From positions 1-64,000 of the forward strand of contig JAKSTR010000004.1 of the NCBI GenBank assembly GCA_024402495.1: 64,000 nucleotides of DNA, read 5' to 3'. Positions 25,091-33,783 of the stretch are shown here, piece by piece. This DNA is from Treponemataceae bacterium. Its GTDB lineage: Bacteria; Spirochaetota; Spirochaetia; Treponematales; Treponemataceae. The notes under the pieces were generated by a model, which was not told the origin of the DNA, did not search any database, and was given only the letters and a program-made list of their open reading frames with translations. A program made the translations under genes and the position numbers. How positions within the stretch are numbered: the first letter of the stretch is position 1; every line of letters begins with the position of its first letter.

Positions 25091-27670
25091 ATGCGCGACA
25101 TTCGTGAATATCTGGGCAAGCAGGTTTTAATTTTTGACGGCGGAACAGGTTCAGTTCTTCAGGAAAAAGGACTGAAACCCGGCGAACTGCCGGAAAACTG
25201 GAATATTGAACATCCGGAAAGTATTGTAGACCTTAATTATTCTTACTTTGCAGCCGGTTCAAACCTTGTAAACACAAATACTTTTGGCGCATTTGAAACC
25301 AAGTTTACAGGCTTCAAAAGCTATTCCCTTGAAAAAATAATCAGCGCCGCGGTTGCCAATGCAGTTGCCGCCCGCGAAAAAATTGAAGCAGAAACAGAAA
25401 ATCCCAACAGCAGACAGCCCCATTTCATTGCCTTTGATATTGGTTCCTGCGGCAAGCTTCTGGAACCGCTTGGCGATTTAAGCTTTGAAGGCTGCGTTAC
25501 CCTGTTCAAAAAATCGTTCAGAATTGCCCTAAAACAGCCAGTTGACCTTATCGTAATTGAAACAATAAACGACATTTACGAAGCAAAAGCTGCCGTTATT
25601 GCGGCAAAAGAAGCAATGGAAGAAACCGGAATCGAAGTTCCCGTTTTTACCACCACGGTTTACGATCAGGGCGGCAAGTCTTTAACCGGTTCCGGGCCGG
25701 AAATTGCCGTCAGCGTTCTGGAAAGCCTTGGCGTTACAGCCCTCGGTTTAAATTGCAGCCTTGGACCTAAAGAAATGACCCCAATGGTAGAAGCGCTTCT
25801 TAAAAATGCCAGCCTGCCTGTAATCGTAAAGCCCAATGCCGGGCTTCCGCGCAGCGAAAACGGCAAAACCGTATTTGACGTAAAACCGGAAGAATTTTCT
25901 GACCTGGTAAGCGGATTTGCAAAAAACGGCGCTCTTGTTGTTGGCGGCTGCTGCGGTACTACGCCGGAACACATTCGCCTGCTTGCAGAAAAAGTGCGTG
26001 CCGGCGAAAAATCCGGCGAAATTGTGGCAAAATACCCGGAAGACAAAAATATTGCAGTCATTTCAAGCTGTACAAAGTTTGTTACGTTCGGCAAAGCCCC
26101 GGTTCTTATCGGCGAACGAATAAACCCTACCGGCAAGAAGAAATTTAAAGAAGCACTCCGCAACAACGACATTCCATATATTTTAAACGAAGGCATTACG
26201 CAGGAAGAAAAAGGCGCTCAGGTGCTGGATGTAAACGTTGGGCTTCCTGAAATTGACGAAGTTGCCATGATGGAACGCGTGGTAAAGGAACTTCAGAGCG
26301 TAACCGACCTTCCATTACAGATTGATACATCTGACCCGGTTGCAATGGAAAAAGCCCTGCGCCTGTACAACGGCAAGCCTTTAATCAATTCGGTAAACGG
26401 CAAGCAGGAAATTATGAAGGCAATTTTTCCGCTGGTAAAAAAATACGGCGGCGTTGTTGTCAGCCTTACAATCGACGAAGGCGGCATTCCCGAAACTGCC
26501 GAAGGGCGCATTGCAATAGTAGAAAAACTGTACAAAACCGCCGCAGAATATGGAATTGCGGCTAAAAATATTATCATTGACCCGCTGGCAATGGCAGTCA
26601 GTAGCGATGACAAAGCCGCCATTGCTACTTTGGAAACAGTAAAATACGTAAAAGACGTAAAACACGGTCACACGATTCTTGGCGTTTCAAACGTTTCTTT
26701 CGGGCTTCCTTTGCGCGAACAGATTACGGCAGCCTTTTTTACAATGGCAATGCAGAACGGCTTAAGCGCCGCAATCATGAATCCAAGTGCAAAAGAAATG
26801 ATGAAGGCATGGACCTGCTTCTGCACGCTTTCGGGCTATGATCCCCAGTGCCTGAATTATATCAGTTTTGCAGACAAAATGACCGAAGAAGAATCTTCAA
26901 AAGCTCAGGCTATGGCGGCAGCGGCAGCAAATGCAGTGCTGGCGGCGGCAAGCGGAAAACCTGCCGTGGCTGGAACGGCTGTCAGTGCGGTAAGCGTGCC
27001 TGCCCAAAATGGCGGAACAAATTCCGCCGCACCCGCTGCAAGCGACAAATCGGGCTTAAAATATGCAATAACAAAAGGCATGAAAGACGCCGCCGAAAAA
27101 GAAGCACGTACCCTTTTGCAATCCGCAGATTCAATGACCGTAATTAACGAATACATCATTCCGGCTTTGGATATTGTTGGCAAAGGCTTTGAAGAAAAGA
27201 AAGTTTACCTTCCGCAGCTTTTAATGAGTGCCGAAGCGGCAAAACAGGCTTTTGGCGTTATAAAAGAAGAACTGGACAAATCCGGTAAAAAAGAAGAACC
27301 CAAAGGTTCAATCGTTGTTGCAACCGTAAAAGGCGACATTCACGACATTGGCAAAAACATCGTAAAAGTTCTTCTTGAAAATTACAGTTTCCGCGTAATT
27401 GATTTGGGCAAAGACGTGCCGCCAGAAACCGTAGTTGAAACTGTCGTAAAGGAAAATATTCAGATGGTAGGCTTAAGCGCGCTAATGACAACAACTGTGC
27501 CGGCTATGGCAGAAACCATAAAACAGCTGCGCAAAAAAGCACCGTGGTGCAAAGTTTGCGTTGGCGGCGCGGTTTTAACCCAGGAATATGCAGACATGAT
27601 TGGCGCAGATGCTTACGGCAAAGATGCAATGGAAACCGTAAAATATGCCCAGAAAGTTTTCAACTGCTAG
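25091..27670 (+). CDS. metH: Cobalamin-dependent methionine synthase MetH lacking its activation domain
   Basis: 859 residues. Residues 1-300 form the homocysteine-binding barrel with zinc ligands in GLNCSLGP and GGCCGTTPEH. The pterin-binding barrel spans about 337-600 (LIGERINPTGKKKF). An Ala-rich linker covers about 605-650. The cobalamin cap is at about 654-735, and the B12-binding domain follows with GDIHDIGKN near residue 747, supplying the lower-face His. The SAM activation module is encoded separately just upstream. AAAAGGAG precedes ATG 25091. Confidence 0.96.
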   Translation: MRDIREYLGKQVLIFDGGTGSVLQEKGLKPGELPENWNIEHPESIVDLNYSYFAAGSNLVNTNTFGAFETKFTGFKSYSLEKIISAAVANAVAAREKIEAETENPNSRQPHFIAFDIGSCGKLLEPLGDLSFEGCVTLFKKSFRIALKQPVDLIVIETINDIYEAKAAVIAAKEAMEETGIEVPVFTTTVYDQGGKSLTGSGPEIAVSVLESLGVTALGLNCSLGPKEMTPMVEALLKNASLPVIVKPNAGLPRSENGKTVFDVKPEEFSDLVSGFAKNGALVVGGCCGTTPEHIRLLAEKVRAGEKSGEIVAKYPEDKNIAVISSCTKFVTFGKAPVLIGERINPTGKKKFKEALRNNDIPYILNEGITQEEKGAQVLDVNVGLPEIDEVAMMERVVKELQSVTDLPLQIDTSDPVAMEKALRLYNGKPLINSVNGKQEIMKAIFPLVKKYGGVVVSLTIDEGGIPETAEGRIAIVEKLYKTAAEYGIAAKNIIIDPLAMAVSSDDKAAIATLETVKYVKDVKHGHTILGVSNVSFGLPLREQITAAFFTMAMQNGLSAAIMNPSAKEMMKAWTCFCTLSGYDPQCLNYISFADKMTEEESSKAQAMAAAAANAVLAAASGKPAVAGTAVSAVSVPAQNGGTNSAAPAASDKSGLKYAITKGMKDAAEKEARTLLQSADSMTVINEYIIPALDIVGKGFEEKKVYLPQLLMSAEAAKQAFGVIKEELDKSGKKEEPKGSIVVATVKGDIHDIGKNIVKVLLENYSFRVIDLGKDVPPETVVETVVKENIQMVGLSALMTTTVPAMAETIKQLRKKAPWCKVCVGGAVLTQEYADMIGADAYGKDAMETVKYAQKVFNC

Positions 27671-27689
27671 TTTCCCGTGCTTTCATTCC

Positions 27690-27884
27690 GTCATTCCGAA
27701 CCTGTTTCGGAATCTTATTCTGATAACAAAGCGGATGCTGTGCGCAGCCACCGAAGGCTAACAAGTTCAGCATGCCTCGCTTTTGCTGCCTGCTCTATCT
27801 CTAACTGTTATTTGGTGTGGGCAAAAACCCCAGTTTTTTGCTTTGCGAAAAACTGGGACTATTTTTATAAAAGTTCAGCATGAC
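27690..27884. repeat. Dispersed GTCAT...ATGAC palindromic repeat, long copy
   Basis: The segment starts GTCATTCCGAA, contains the hairpin TCCGAA/TTCGGA, and ends TTCAGCATGAC, like the copy at 64-150. It contains a second internal TTCAGCATG (27764-27772) followed by extra DNA with a terminator-like hairpin, suggesting a composite or an insertion within the repeat. Confidence 0.55.
27829..27866 (+). terminator. Probable terminator downstream of metH
   Basis: CCCAGTTTTT (27829-27838) pairs with AAAAACTGGG (27848-27857), followed by ACTATTTTT. It lies inside the dispersed repeat and would end the metF-metH transcript. Confidence 0.5.
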
Positions 27885-27923
27885 CTGACCGGCTTGTAGA
27901 CATTCGGGCTTGTTTGATGAAAT

Positions 27924-27952
27924 TTACATCATCACAAATATTAAAGTATAAT
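27924..27952 (+). promoter_or_regulatory. Promoter placed directly before the start codon (leaderless)
   Basis: TTACAT (27924-27929) and TATAAT (27947-27952) are spaced 17 bp. Only six bases separate the -10 box from ATG 27959, so transcription should begin at or beside the start codon. There is no Shine-Dalgarno sequence. Confidence 0.7.
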
Positions 27953-27958
27953 TGAACC

Positions 27959-29752
27959 ATGAAAATTCTTCTTGTTTCCGTAAACGCAAGCTACATGCAC
28001 ACCAATGTTGCCATCAGGGCGCTAAAAACCTATGCAGAAAAATACTGCACGCTTAAAAACCTTCAAATTGAAATTGCCGAATACACAATTAACCAGCCGA
28101 CTGGCGAAGTTTTAAGAAACATCGGCTTTTCAGGCGCAGATGCGGTATTTTTTTCTACCTACATTTGGAACGGCGAATACGTTTGCAAGCTGATTCCGGA
28201 AATTAAGAAATTTTTGCCCGGCTGTCTTATAGGAGCCGGTGGCCCGGAATTCGGGTACAGCGCAGAAAAATACCTTAAAATGCTGCCGGCTTTGGATTTT
28301 GTAATGTTTGGCGAAGGCGAAAAAACTTTTTCGCAGATTGCAGAACTGTTTTCACAAAATCAGGATTTTAAGTCTGTAAAAGGCATTTACTACAGAAACC
28401 CGGCAGAACCGGCATTAAACGAAGCGGCGGCAAAAACGGCAGCTGAACAATTTTTCAGACCTGCGGCACAAAAAGAAGCAGGCGCCGGCACAGTTGTGTA
28501 TACCGGCGACCCTTTGCCGGTAGAAAATCTTGACGATTTGCCGTTCGCCTATCCGGAAATTCTTTCCGGCAATTTTGACCCTGACCACAAAATTTATTAT
28601 TACGAATCTACAAGAGGCTGCCCTTTCGGCTGCGCGTACTGCCTTTCTTCCGTAGACAAGCGGGTACGCTTTAAAAGCCTTGAAAAAGTTCAGCAGGAAC
28701 TTCAGATTTTTCTGGACGCAAATGTAAAACTCGTCAAGTTTATTGACCGCACCTACAACCTGAACCCAGACCGCTACATTCCCATCTGGGAATACATTTT
28801 GCAGAATCACAACGGCAAAACCATGTTTCATTTTGAAATTGAAGCAGAATATTTTTCCGAAGAAGCCATGAATTTTCTTCAGAAAGTGCCGGAAGGCGTT
28901 ATGCAGTTTGAAATGGGCGTTCAGTCTGCAAACAAGGAGACCTTAAAAGCCGTAAACCGTTCTTCAAACGTGGAAATTCTTGCAGAAAAAATCCGGTGCA
29001 TTCCGCGAACCATTCACCAGCACCTTGATTTAATTGCCGGGCTGCCTTACGAAGACCTTGAAAGTTTTGGCAGAAGCTACGATTTTGTCATGGATTTGCG
29101 CCCAGATGCCCTTCAGCTGGGATTTTTGAAAATTCTTAACGGCACGGTAATGGCAGAAATTGCTTCGCAAAACGGCTGGAAGTGGATGGGAACCCCGGTT
29201 TACGAAACTTTTTCCACGCCGTACCTTAGTTTTGAAGACGTGGCGTTTTTAAAAGACGTGGAAATTGCTACAGACGCTTACTGGAATAAAAAAATCTTTT
29301 CTTCCACGATGAACTATATGTTCCGCAAAATCAGCCCGTGGGCTTTTATCTGTTCAATTACGAATTTTGGAAGAAGCAAAGGCGCTTTTTCGCAGGCGCG
29401 GAAAGACTTGTACTGGTTCACTCTGCTGAATGAATTTGCCCAATGCCTGCAGGGCGGAAAGTTTTTTTGCAGCGAAGAACTGATGACGCAGTTTGCCGCG
29501 TTAAATGTTCCTCTAATCAGGGATTTGCTTCGGTATGATTTTGTGCGCGGCGGCAAAAAAGGCAATTTTCCGGAATGGTACGGGCACCGCTACGACAAAG
29601 ACAGACACCGCCTGCTTATGGACTCGCAGGATTTGGACGGAAGCACGCGGATTAAATTTGCCATGAGCGAATACGAAGTTTTTGACTTTGATGTTACCGC
29701 CGAAAAACCGGAAGAACACCCGGGCACTTTTGAACTTTTAATCACTTACTGA
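27959..29752 (+). CDS. B12-binding domain radical SAM protein
   Basis: 597 residues. An N-terminal Rossmann-like B12-binding domain (about 1-130, YMHTNVAIRALKTYAEKY) is followed by a radical SAM core with the cluster motif RGCPFGCAYC at about residues 219-228. A C-terminal extension matches the DUF4080-type family as I remember it. The substrate is unknown. It follows the methionine synthase genes, and use of a corrinoid cofactor is plausible but not shown. The N-terminal domain lacks the DxHxxG histidine of base-off B12 binders, which is common in this group. Confidence 0.88.
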   Translation: MKILLVSVNASYMHTNVAIRALKTYAEKYCTLKNLQIEIAEYTINQPTGEVLRNIGFSGADAVFFSTYIWNGEYVCKLIPEIKKFLPGCLIGAGGPEFGYSAEKYLKMLPALDFVMFGEGEKTFSQIAELFSQNQDFKSVKGIYYRNPAEPALNEAAAKTAAEQFFRPAAQKEAGAGTVVYTGDPLPVENLDDLPFAYPEILSGNFDPDHKIYYYESTRGCPFGCAYCLSSVDKRVRFKSLEKVQQELQIFLDANVKLVKFIDRTYNLNPDRYIPIWEYILQNHNGKTMFHFEIEAEYFSEEAMNFLQKVPEGVMQFEMGVQSANKETLKAVNRSSNVEILAEKIRCIPRTIHQHLDLIAGLPYEDLESFGRSYDFVMDLRPDALQLGFLKILNGTVMAEIASQNGWKWMGTPVYETFSTPYLSFEDVAFLKDVEIATDAYWNKKIFSSTMNYMFRKISPWAFICSITNFGRSKGAFSQARKDLYWFTLLNEFAQCLQGGKFFCSEELMTQFAALNVPLIRDLLRYDFVRGGKKGNFPEWYGHRYDKDRHRLLMDSQDLDGSTRIKFAMSEYEVFDFDVTAEKPEEHPGTFELLITY

Positions 29753-29853
29753 AAAAATGTGCCGGAATTTGCAATTTTTTCCTGCTGAAAAACGCAGCGG
29801 CGGCTTTAACGAAGTTCAGCCTTTAATGCCGCGCAAAGACCGGCACTGCAAAA

Positions 29854-29882
29854 TGCTGATAAAACTTTAATATTTCTGTATA
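29854..29882 (+). promoter_or_regulatory. Promoter close to the ygiQ-type start codon
   Basis: CTGATA (29854-29859) and TATAAT (29877-29882) are 17 bp apart. Eight bases lie between the -10 box and ATG 29891, with no ribosome-binding site, so the mRNA is probably leaderless. Confidence 0.65.
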
Positions 29883-29890
29883 ATAGGCTT

Positions 29891-31747
29891 ATGACTGATT
29901 TTCTTATTACACAAAAATCTGATATGAAGGCACGCGGGCTTGAAGAAGTGGATTTTGTATTTGTTTCCGGCGACGGCTATGTAGACCACCCGAGTTTTGC
30001 AGCGGCGCTTTTGGGTCGCCTGCTGGAAGCAAACGGATATACGGTTGCACTTCTTCCCCAGCCGGACTGGAAAAATCCTGAAAGTTTTAAAATTTACGGT
30101 AAGCCTAAGCTTGCGTTTCTGGTTTCCGCCGGTGCAATGGATTCGATGGTCAGCAATTACACTGCAAACAACAAGCCGCGTTCCAAAGATGCGTACGCCC
30201 ACGGCGGAGAAAAAGGTCACCGCCCGGACAGGGCAATTACGGCGTATGTTGGCGCAATACGGCAGGCGTATAAAGGCGTAAACGTAATTATCGGCGGAAT
30301 TGAAGCAAGCCTGCGCCGTACTTCGCATTACGATTACTGGAGCAACACCGTCAAGCGTTCGGTTCTTTTGGACAGCAAGGCTGACCTTTTGATGTATGGA
30401 ATGGGTGAACATTCAACACTGGAAATTGCGGCACAGCTTAAGGAAGGCAAATCGGCAAGGGAAATACGCAATGTGCGCGGAACCTGCTGGTATACGGGGC
30501 GGCAGGCTGACATTGACGAACTTTTTGCAAAAGACGAAAGTGAACTTATAAATAACAAAAAGCCAATTCTGCTTCCCAGTTTTGAAGAAGTTAAGGCAGA
30601 CACCCCTGAATGCAAGGCAAATTTTGCCAGAAGCTATTTAATTCAGGAAAAAAATACGGATGCATTAAACGCTGCAACTTTAATTGAAAAAGCGGATGCC
30701 AGATATGTCGTTCAAAATCCGCCTTCGCTGCCACTTACAACCGAAGAAATGGATAAGGTTTACGAACTTCCTTTTATCCGCAAGTGGCATCCCATGTACG
30801 ATGAACCTGCCGCCAACGGCAAAACCGGCATTCCGGCTCTTTCAGAAGTTAAGTTCAGTTTAACCAGCTGCCGCGGATGTTTTGGCGCGTGCAGTTTCTG
30901 CGCAATTACGTTCCATCAGGGAAGGCGCATTCAGTCCCGAAGCCACGAAAATATTATAAAAGAAGCCGAAGCTCTGACTCACGACCCGGATTTTAAAGGG
31001 TACATTCACGATATTGGCGGGCCTACTGCCAATTTCCGTAACGATGCCTGCGAAAAACAGAAAAAAGCCGGCGCGTGTCAAAACCGGGACTGTCTTGGCG
31101 TAGACCCGTGCCCGAACGTAAAGTTTGACCACAAGGATTATGTTCAGCTTCTTGGAAAATTGAGGGCAATTCCGAACGTAAAAAAAGTTTTCATTCGTTC
31201 CGGCATTCGTTTTGATTACCTTATGCGCGACAAAGACAAAACTTTTTTCTACGATTTGTGCAAGCATCACATCAGCGGTCAGCTGAAAGTTGCGCCGGAA
31301 CACGTTAATGACAATGTTCTGCGCCTTATGCGAAAGTCTACGCACAAAGTTTACGAAGATTTTTCAAAAGAATATGAACGCATCAACAAGGAATTAGGCA
31401 AAAAGCAGTATCTTGTTCCATATTATATTGCAGGGCATCCCGGTGCGGACTTAAGCGCCGCCGTTGATGTGGCGCTGTATCTTAAAAAAACGGGGTTCGT
31501 TCCGGATCAGGTTCAGGATTTTTACCCGACCCCCGGAAGCCTTGCCACATGTATGTACTGGACGGGGCTTAATCCGTGGAAGACTGAAGCCGACGGCAGT
31601 TTTGAAAAAGTATATGTAGCCCGCGGCGCCCACGAACGAAAATTGCAGCGTGCCTTGTTGCAGTTTAACAGACGGGAAAATATGCCGCTTGTAAAGGAAG
31701 CCTTAAAACTTTGCCACAGAGAAGACGCTTTTAACAAACTGTATTAG
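29891..31747 (+). CDS. YgiQ-family radical SAM protein
   Basis: 618 residues. The radical SAM cluster motif is CRGCFGACSFC near residue 326, within the typical SLTSCRG context, followed by GRRIQSRS. Residues 1-310 form the YgiQ N-terminal domain (SGDGYVDHPSFAAALLGR). A second Cys-rich segment (CQNRDCLGVDPCP) follows the core. The biochemical role of YgiQ proteins is not established. No Shine-Dalgarno site precedes ATG 29891. Confidence 0.93.
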   Translation: MTDFLITQKSDMKARGLEEVDFVFVSGDGYVDHPSFAAALLGRLLEANGYTVALLPQPDWKNPESFKIYGKPKLAFLVSAGAMDSMVSNYTANNKPRSKDAYAHGGEKGHRPDRAITAYVGAIRQAYKGVNVIIGGIEASLRRTSHYDYWSNTVKRSVLLDSKADLLMYGMGEHSTLEIAAQLKEGKSAREIRNVRGTCWYTGRQADIDELFAKDESELINNKKPILLPSFEEVKADTPECKANFARSYLIQEKNTDALNAATLIEKADARYVVQNPPSLPLTTEEMDKVYELPFIRKWHPMYDEPAANGKTGIPALSEVKFSLTSCRGCFGACSFCAITFHQGRRIQSRSHENIIKEAEALTHDPDFKGYIHDIGGPTANFRNDACEKQKKAGACQNRDCLGVDPCPNVKFDHKDYVQLLGKLRAIPNVKKVFIRSGIRFDYLMRDKDKTFFYDLCKHHISGQLKVAPEHVNDNVLRLMRKSTHKVYEDFSKEYERINKELGKKQYLVPYYIAGHPGADLSAAVDVALYLKKTGFVPDQVQDFYPTPGSLATCMYWTGLNPWKTEADGSFEKVYVARGAHERKLQRALLQFNRRENMPLVKEALKLCHREDAFNKLY

Positions 31748-31834
31748 GTTTATGCGCGGCATTTTTCTGCCATTATAAAGTTTTTAAGAAGCGCGAATTC
31801 TGGCATTAAAAACCTTTATGTCGAAGTTTGCCCG

Positions 31835-32032
31835 TCAAAATATTTTTAATCTTTTACAAATAAAAAGGCGCTTTGCAAAATGCAAAGCGCCTTTTTTGTT
31901 CTTTATATTTTCTTTTATTGCGGTAAATTACAAAGCCTTTCTGCGGTCAACGTAATCTTTGGTCAATTTTGCAGTTACGCCTGAAAGTGCAATCAGTGCA
32001 ACGATGTTTGGCAAAGCCATTAAACCGTTGAA
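31835..32032. repeat. Right copy of the direct repeat bounding the cobalamin/methionine block
   Basis: Near-identical to 2573-2767. It includes the terminator and the 3' end of the intact symporter gene. Identity ends at 32032, where the gene continues normally. Confidence 0.9.
31862..31897. terminator. Bidirectional terminator between the ygiQ-type gene and the symporter
   Basis: GGCGCTTTGCA and TGCAAAGCGCC form an 11-bp stem flanked by A and T runs. The stem differs from the left copy by a compensating C-G to T-A change. Confidence 0.9.
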
Positions 32033-33334
32033 AATATCTGCGATTGTCCATACGGCGCTTACCGTCATGTACGGGCCGATTAAAACGGCGGCAATATAAA
32101 ACCAGCGGTAAACTTTTACAACGCTCATATTGCCGTTTACTGCGTATTCAAGACAGCGTTCGCTGTAATAGTCCCAGCCCAAAATAGTTGTAAAGGCAAA
32201 AAATGCAAGACAAAGCATCATAAGGAAAGGAATTATTGCACCGGCAAAAGGAATTGCATCCTGAAAAGCGCGGATAGTTACTGCCGCGCCTTCAAGACCT
32301 TCTACCTTGTATGCGCCGGTAATTACAATTGCAAGCCCGGTAATTGTACAAATGATAATTGTATCAATAAAAGTTCCTGTCATCGAAACCAAGCCCTGTT
32401 CAACAGGTTCGCTGGTTTTTGCAGCGGCGGCAGCAATAGGCGCACTACCAAGACCCGCTTCGTTACTAAAGATACCGCGGGCAATACCTTTCTGCATTGC
32501 AATAATTATTGCACCAAGTGCACCGCCTGCTGCGGCACGCATACCGAATGCCGAAAGTACAATTTCCTTTAATGCCGCCGGAATTGCGGTAATGTTGAAA
32601 ACAAGTACCGAAACACCCAAAAGCACGTACAGAATCGCCATAAACGGAACGATGACTTGCGAAACTTTTGAAATTCGTTTTAAACCGCCAATTACAACCA
32701 AAGCAGTGCAAAGCGCAACCAGAATACCGGTTACAACAATTGCAAGCGAATACGGTCTGCCGAACAAAGTAATGCAGTGGACGTTTGCCGGATCAAAAAA
32801 TACTTTTGCCGCGCTTGTAATGCCGTTAACCTGGGTAATTGTACCAATACCCAAAAGTCCTGCCAGAACACCAAAAACCGCAAACAGTTTGGCAAGCCAT
32901 TTGAATTTGCTGCCCATTCCTTTTTCGATGTAATAAAACGGACCGCCCAAAATGTGACCGTCTTTTTCAACGTTGCGGTAATGAATAGCCAAAGTACATT
33001 CGGCATATTTTGTTGCCATGCCGAAAAGTGCCGCAATCCACATCCAGAAAAGCGCGCCAGGACCGCCTGCTACAACAGCGGTTGCAACGCCTACAATGTT
33101 GCCAGTACCAATCGTTGCCGAAAGTGCAGTACAAAGGGCTGCAAAACTGGAAACTTCGCCTTCGCTTTCTTTGTCTTTCTGAAACATAAGACGGAAAGCC
33201 TGACCAAGTTTGGAAAACTGCAAACCCCTTACACGAATTGTAAGTAAAATGCCGGTTACCAGAATGGCAACAATCAGGGGCACGCCCCAAACAATGTCGT
33301 CAACGGCACCTAAAAAGTTAGAAAATGAAGACAT
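31928..33334 (-). CDS. AGCS-family sodium:alanine/glycine symporter
   Basis: 468 residues with about ten or eleven membrane helices; takes up alanine or glycine with sodium. Family motifs include GTGNIVGVATAVVAGGPGALFWMW and GIFSNEAGLGSAPIAAAAAKT. ATG 33334 is chosen because CAGGAGC lies just upstream; an in-frame ATG at 33364 lacks a site. A glycine riboswitch in the leader points to glycine as a substrate or as a signal of excess. Its 3' end is duplicated at 2663-2767. Confidence 0.94.
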   Translation of the reverse strand: MSSFSNFLGAVDDIVWGVPLIVAILVTGILLTIRVRGLQFSKLGQAFRLMFQKDKESEGEVSSFAALCTALSATIGTGNIVGVATAVVAGGPGALFWMWIAALFGMATKYAECTLAIHYRNVEKDGHILGGPFYYIEKGMGSKFKWLAKLFAVFGVLAGLLGIGTITQVNGITSAAKVFFDPANVHCITLFGRPYSLAIVVTGILVALCTALVVIGGLKRISKVSQVIVPFMAILYVLLGVSVLVFNITAIPAALKEIVLSAFGMRAAAGGALGAIIIAMQKGIARGIFSNEAGLGSAPIAAAAAKTSEPVEQGLVSMTGTFIDTIIICTITGLAIVITGAYKVEGLEGAAVTIRAFQDAIPFAGAIIPFLMMLCLAFFAFTTILGWDYYSERCLEYAVNGNMSVVKVYRWFYIAAVLIGPYMTVSAVWTIADIFNGLMALPNIVALIALSGVTAKLTKDYVDRRKAL

Positions 33335-33355
33335 AAAATGCTCCTGCCTGAAAAT

Positions 33356-33374
33356 TGAAAACAATTTTCAATGC
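33356..33374 (-). promoter_or_regulatory. ATTGAAAA-N3-TTTTCAAT palindrome before the symporter start
   Basis: A perfect 8-bp inverted repeat lies between the riboswitch terminator and the ribosome-binding site. It could be a second leader hairpin or a protein operator. A similar palindrome lies at 43119-43138. Confidence 0.35.
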
Positions 33375-33416
33375 TTTAAAAAATTAAAGGCTGAAAAAAA
33401 GAAATTTTTTTCAGCC
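33375..33416 (-). terminator. Glycine-riboswitch-controlled terminator
   Basis: Read on the minus strand, GGCTGAAAAAAA-type arms (33389-33400 with 33405-33416) form a 12-bp stem followed by TTTAATTTTTT. It lies between the riboswitch and the symporter. Confidence 0.75.
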
Positions 33417-33478
33417 CTCTAAGGAGTAGGAAATAAAGCTTTTCTTAAATAGTCTTTTACAAATCGAAAAAACCACAC

Positions 33479-33612
33479 ATGCTCTGTCCTTTTGCCTGAG
33501 AGATTGTGCAGAACTGCACGTACACCTTCGGCGCTTTCAACAGCCAACGGCCGCCAAAAGACTCTCCAGAGAGGGCTTTACACTGAAAACCACCTTCAGC
33601 GAAAGCTCACAA
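33479..33612 (-). ncRNA. Glycine riboswitch
   Basis: On the minus strand the aptamer core GCGCCGAAGG and the 3' signature CTCTCAGGCAAAAGGACAGA (33485-33504) are unmistakable. One complete aptamer is seen (about 33479-33575). The 5' part (33576-33612) only forms a short hairpin, so this looks like a singlet type with a ghost aptamer. It controls the symporter gene. Confidence 0.93.
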
Positions 33613-33619
33613 TTGATTT

Positions 33620-33648
33620 ATTATAAAAGCACACTTTCATTTTTTCAA
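33620..33648 (-). promoter_or_regulatory. Promoter of the glycine riboswitch-symporter transcript
   Basis: On the minus strand TTGAAA (33648-33643) and TATAAT (33625-33620) are 17 bp apart, a strong sigma-70 promoter starting just before the riboswitch. Confidence 0.75.
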
Positions 33649-33783
33649 CAAAAACTTATATAAAAAAGCAGCGGTTAAACAAAAAGTGGCAGTACAAGCC
33701 AGACAAATAAAACCAAGTAAAGACAGGCAAAAAAAACTTGGGTAAACTAATATAAAACCATCTTACAGAAAAGGAAGAAAAAC

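Noticed and set aside
31748-31861. Integrase attachment site with an integrase
   Set aside because: The direct repeat supports recombination, but no integrase or transposase gene was found anywhere in the window, so no specific att site is called.
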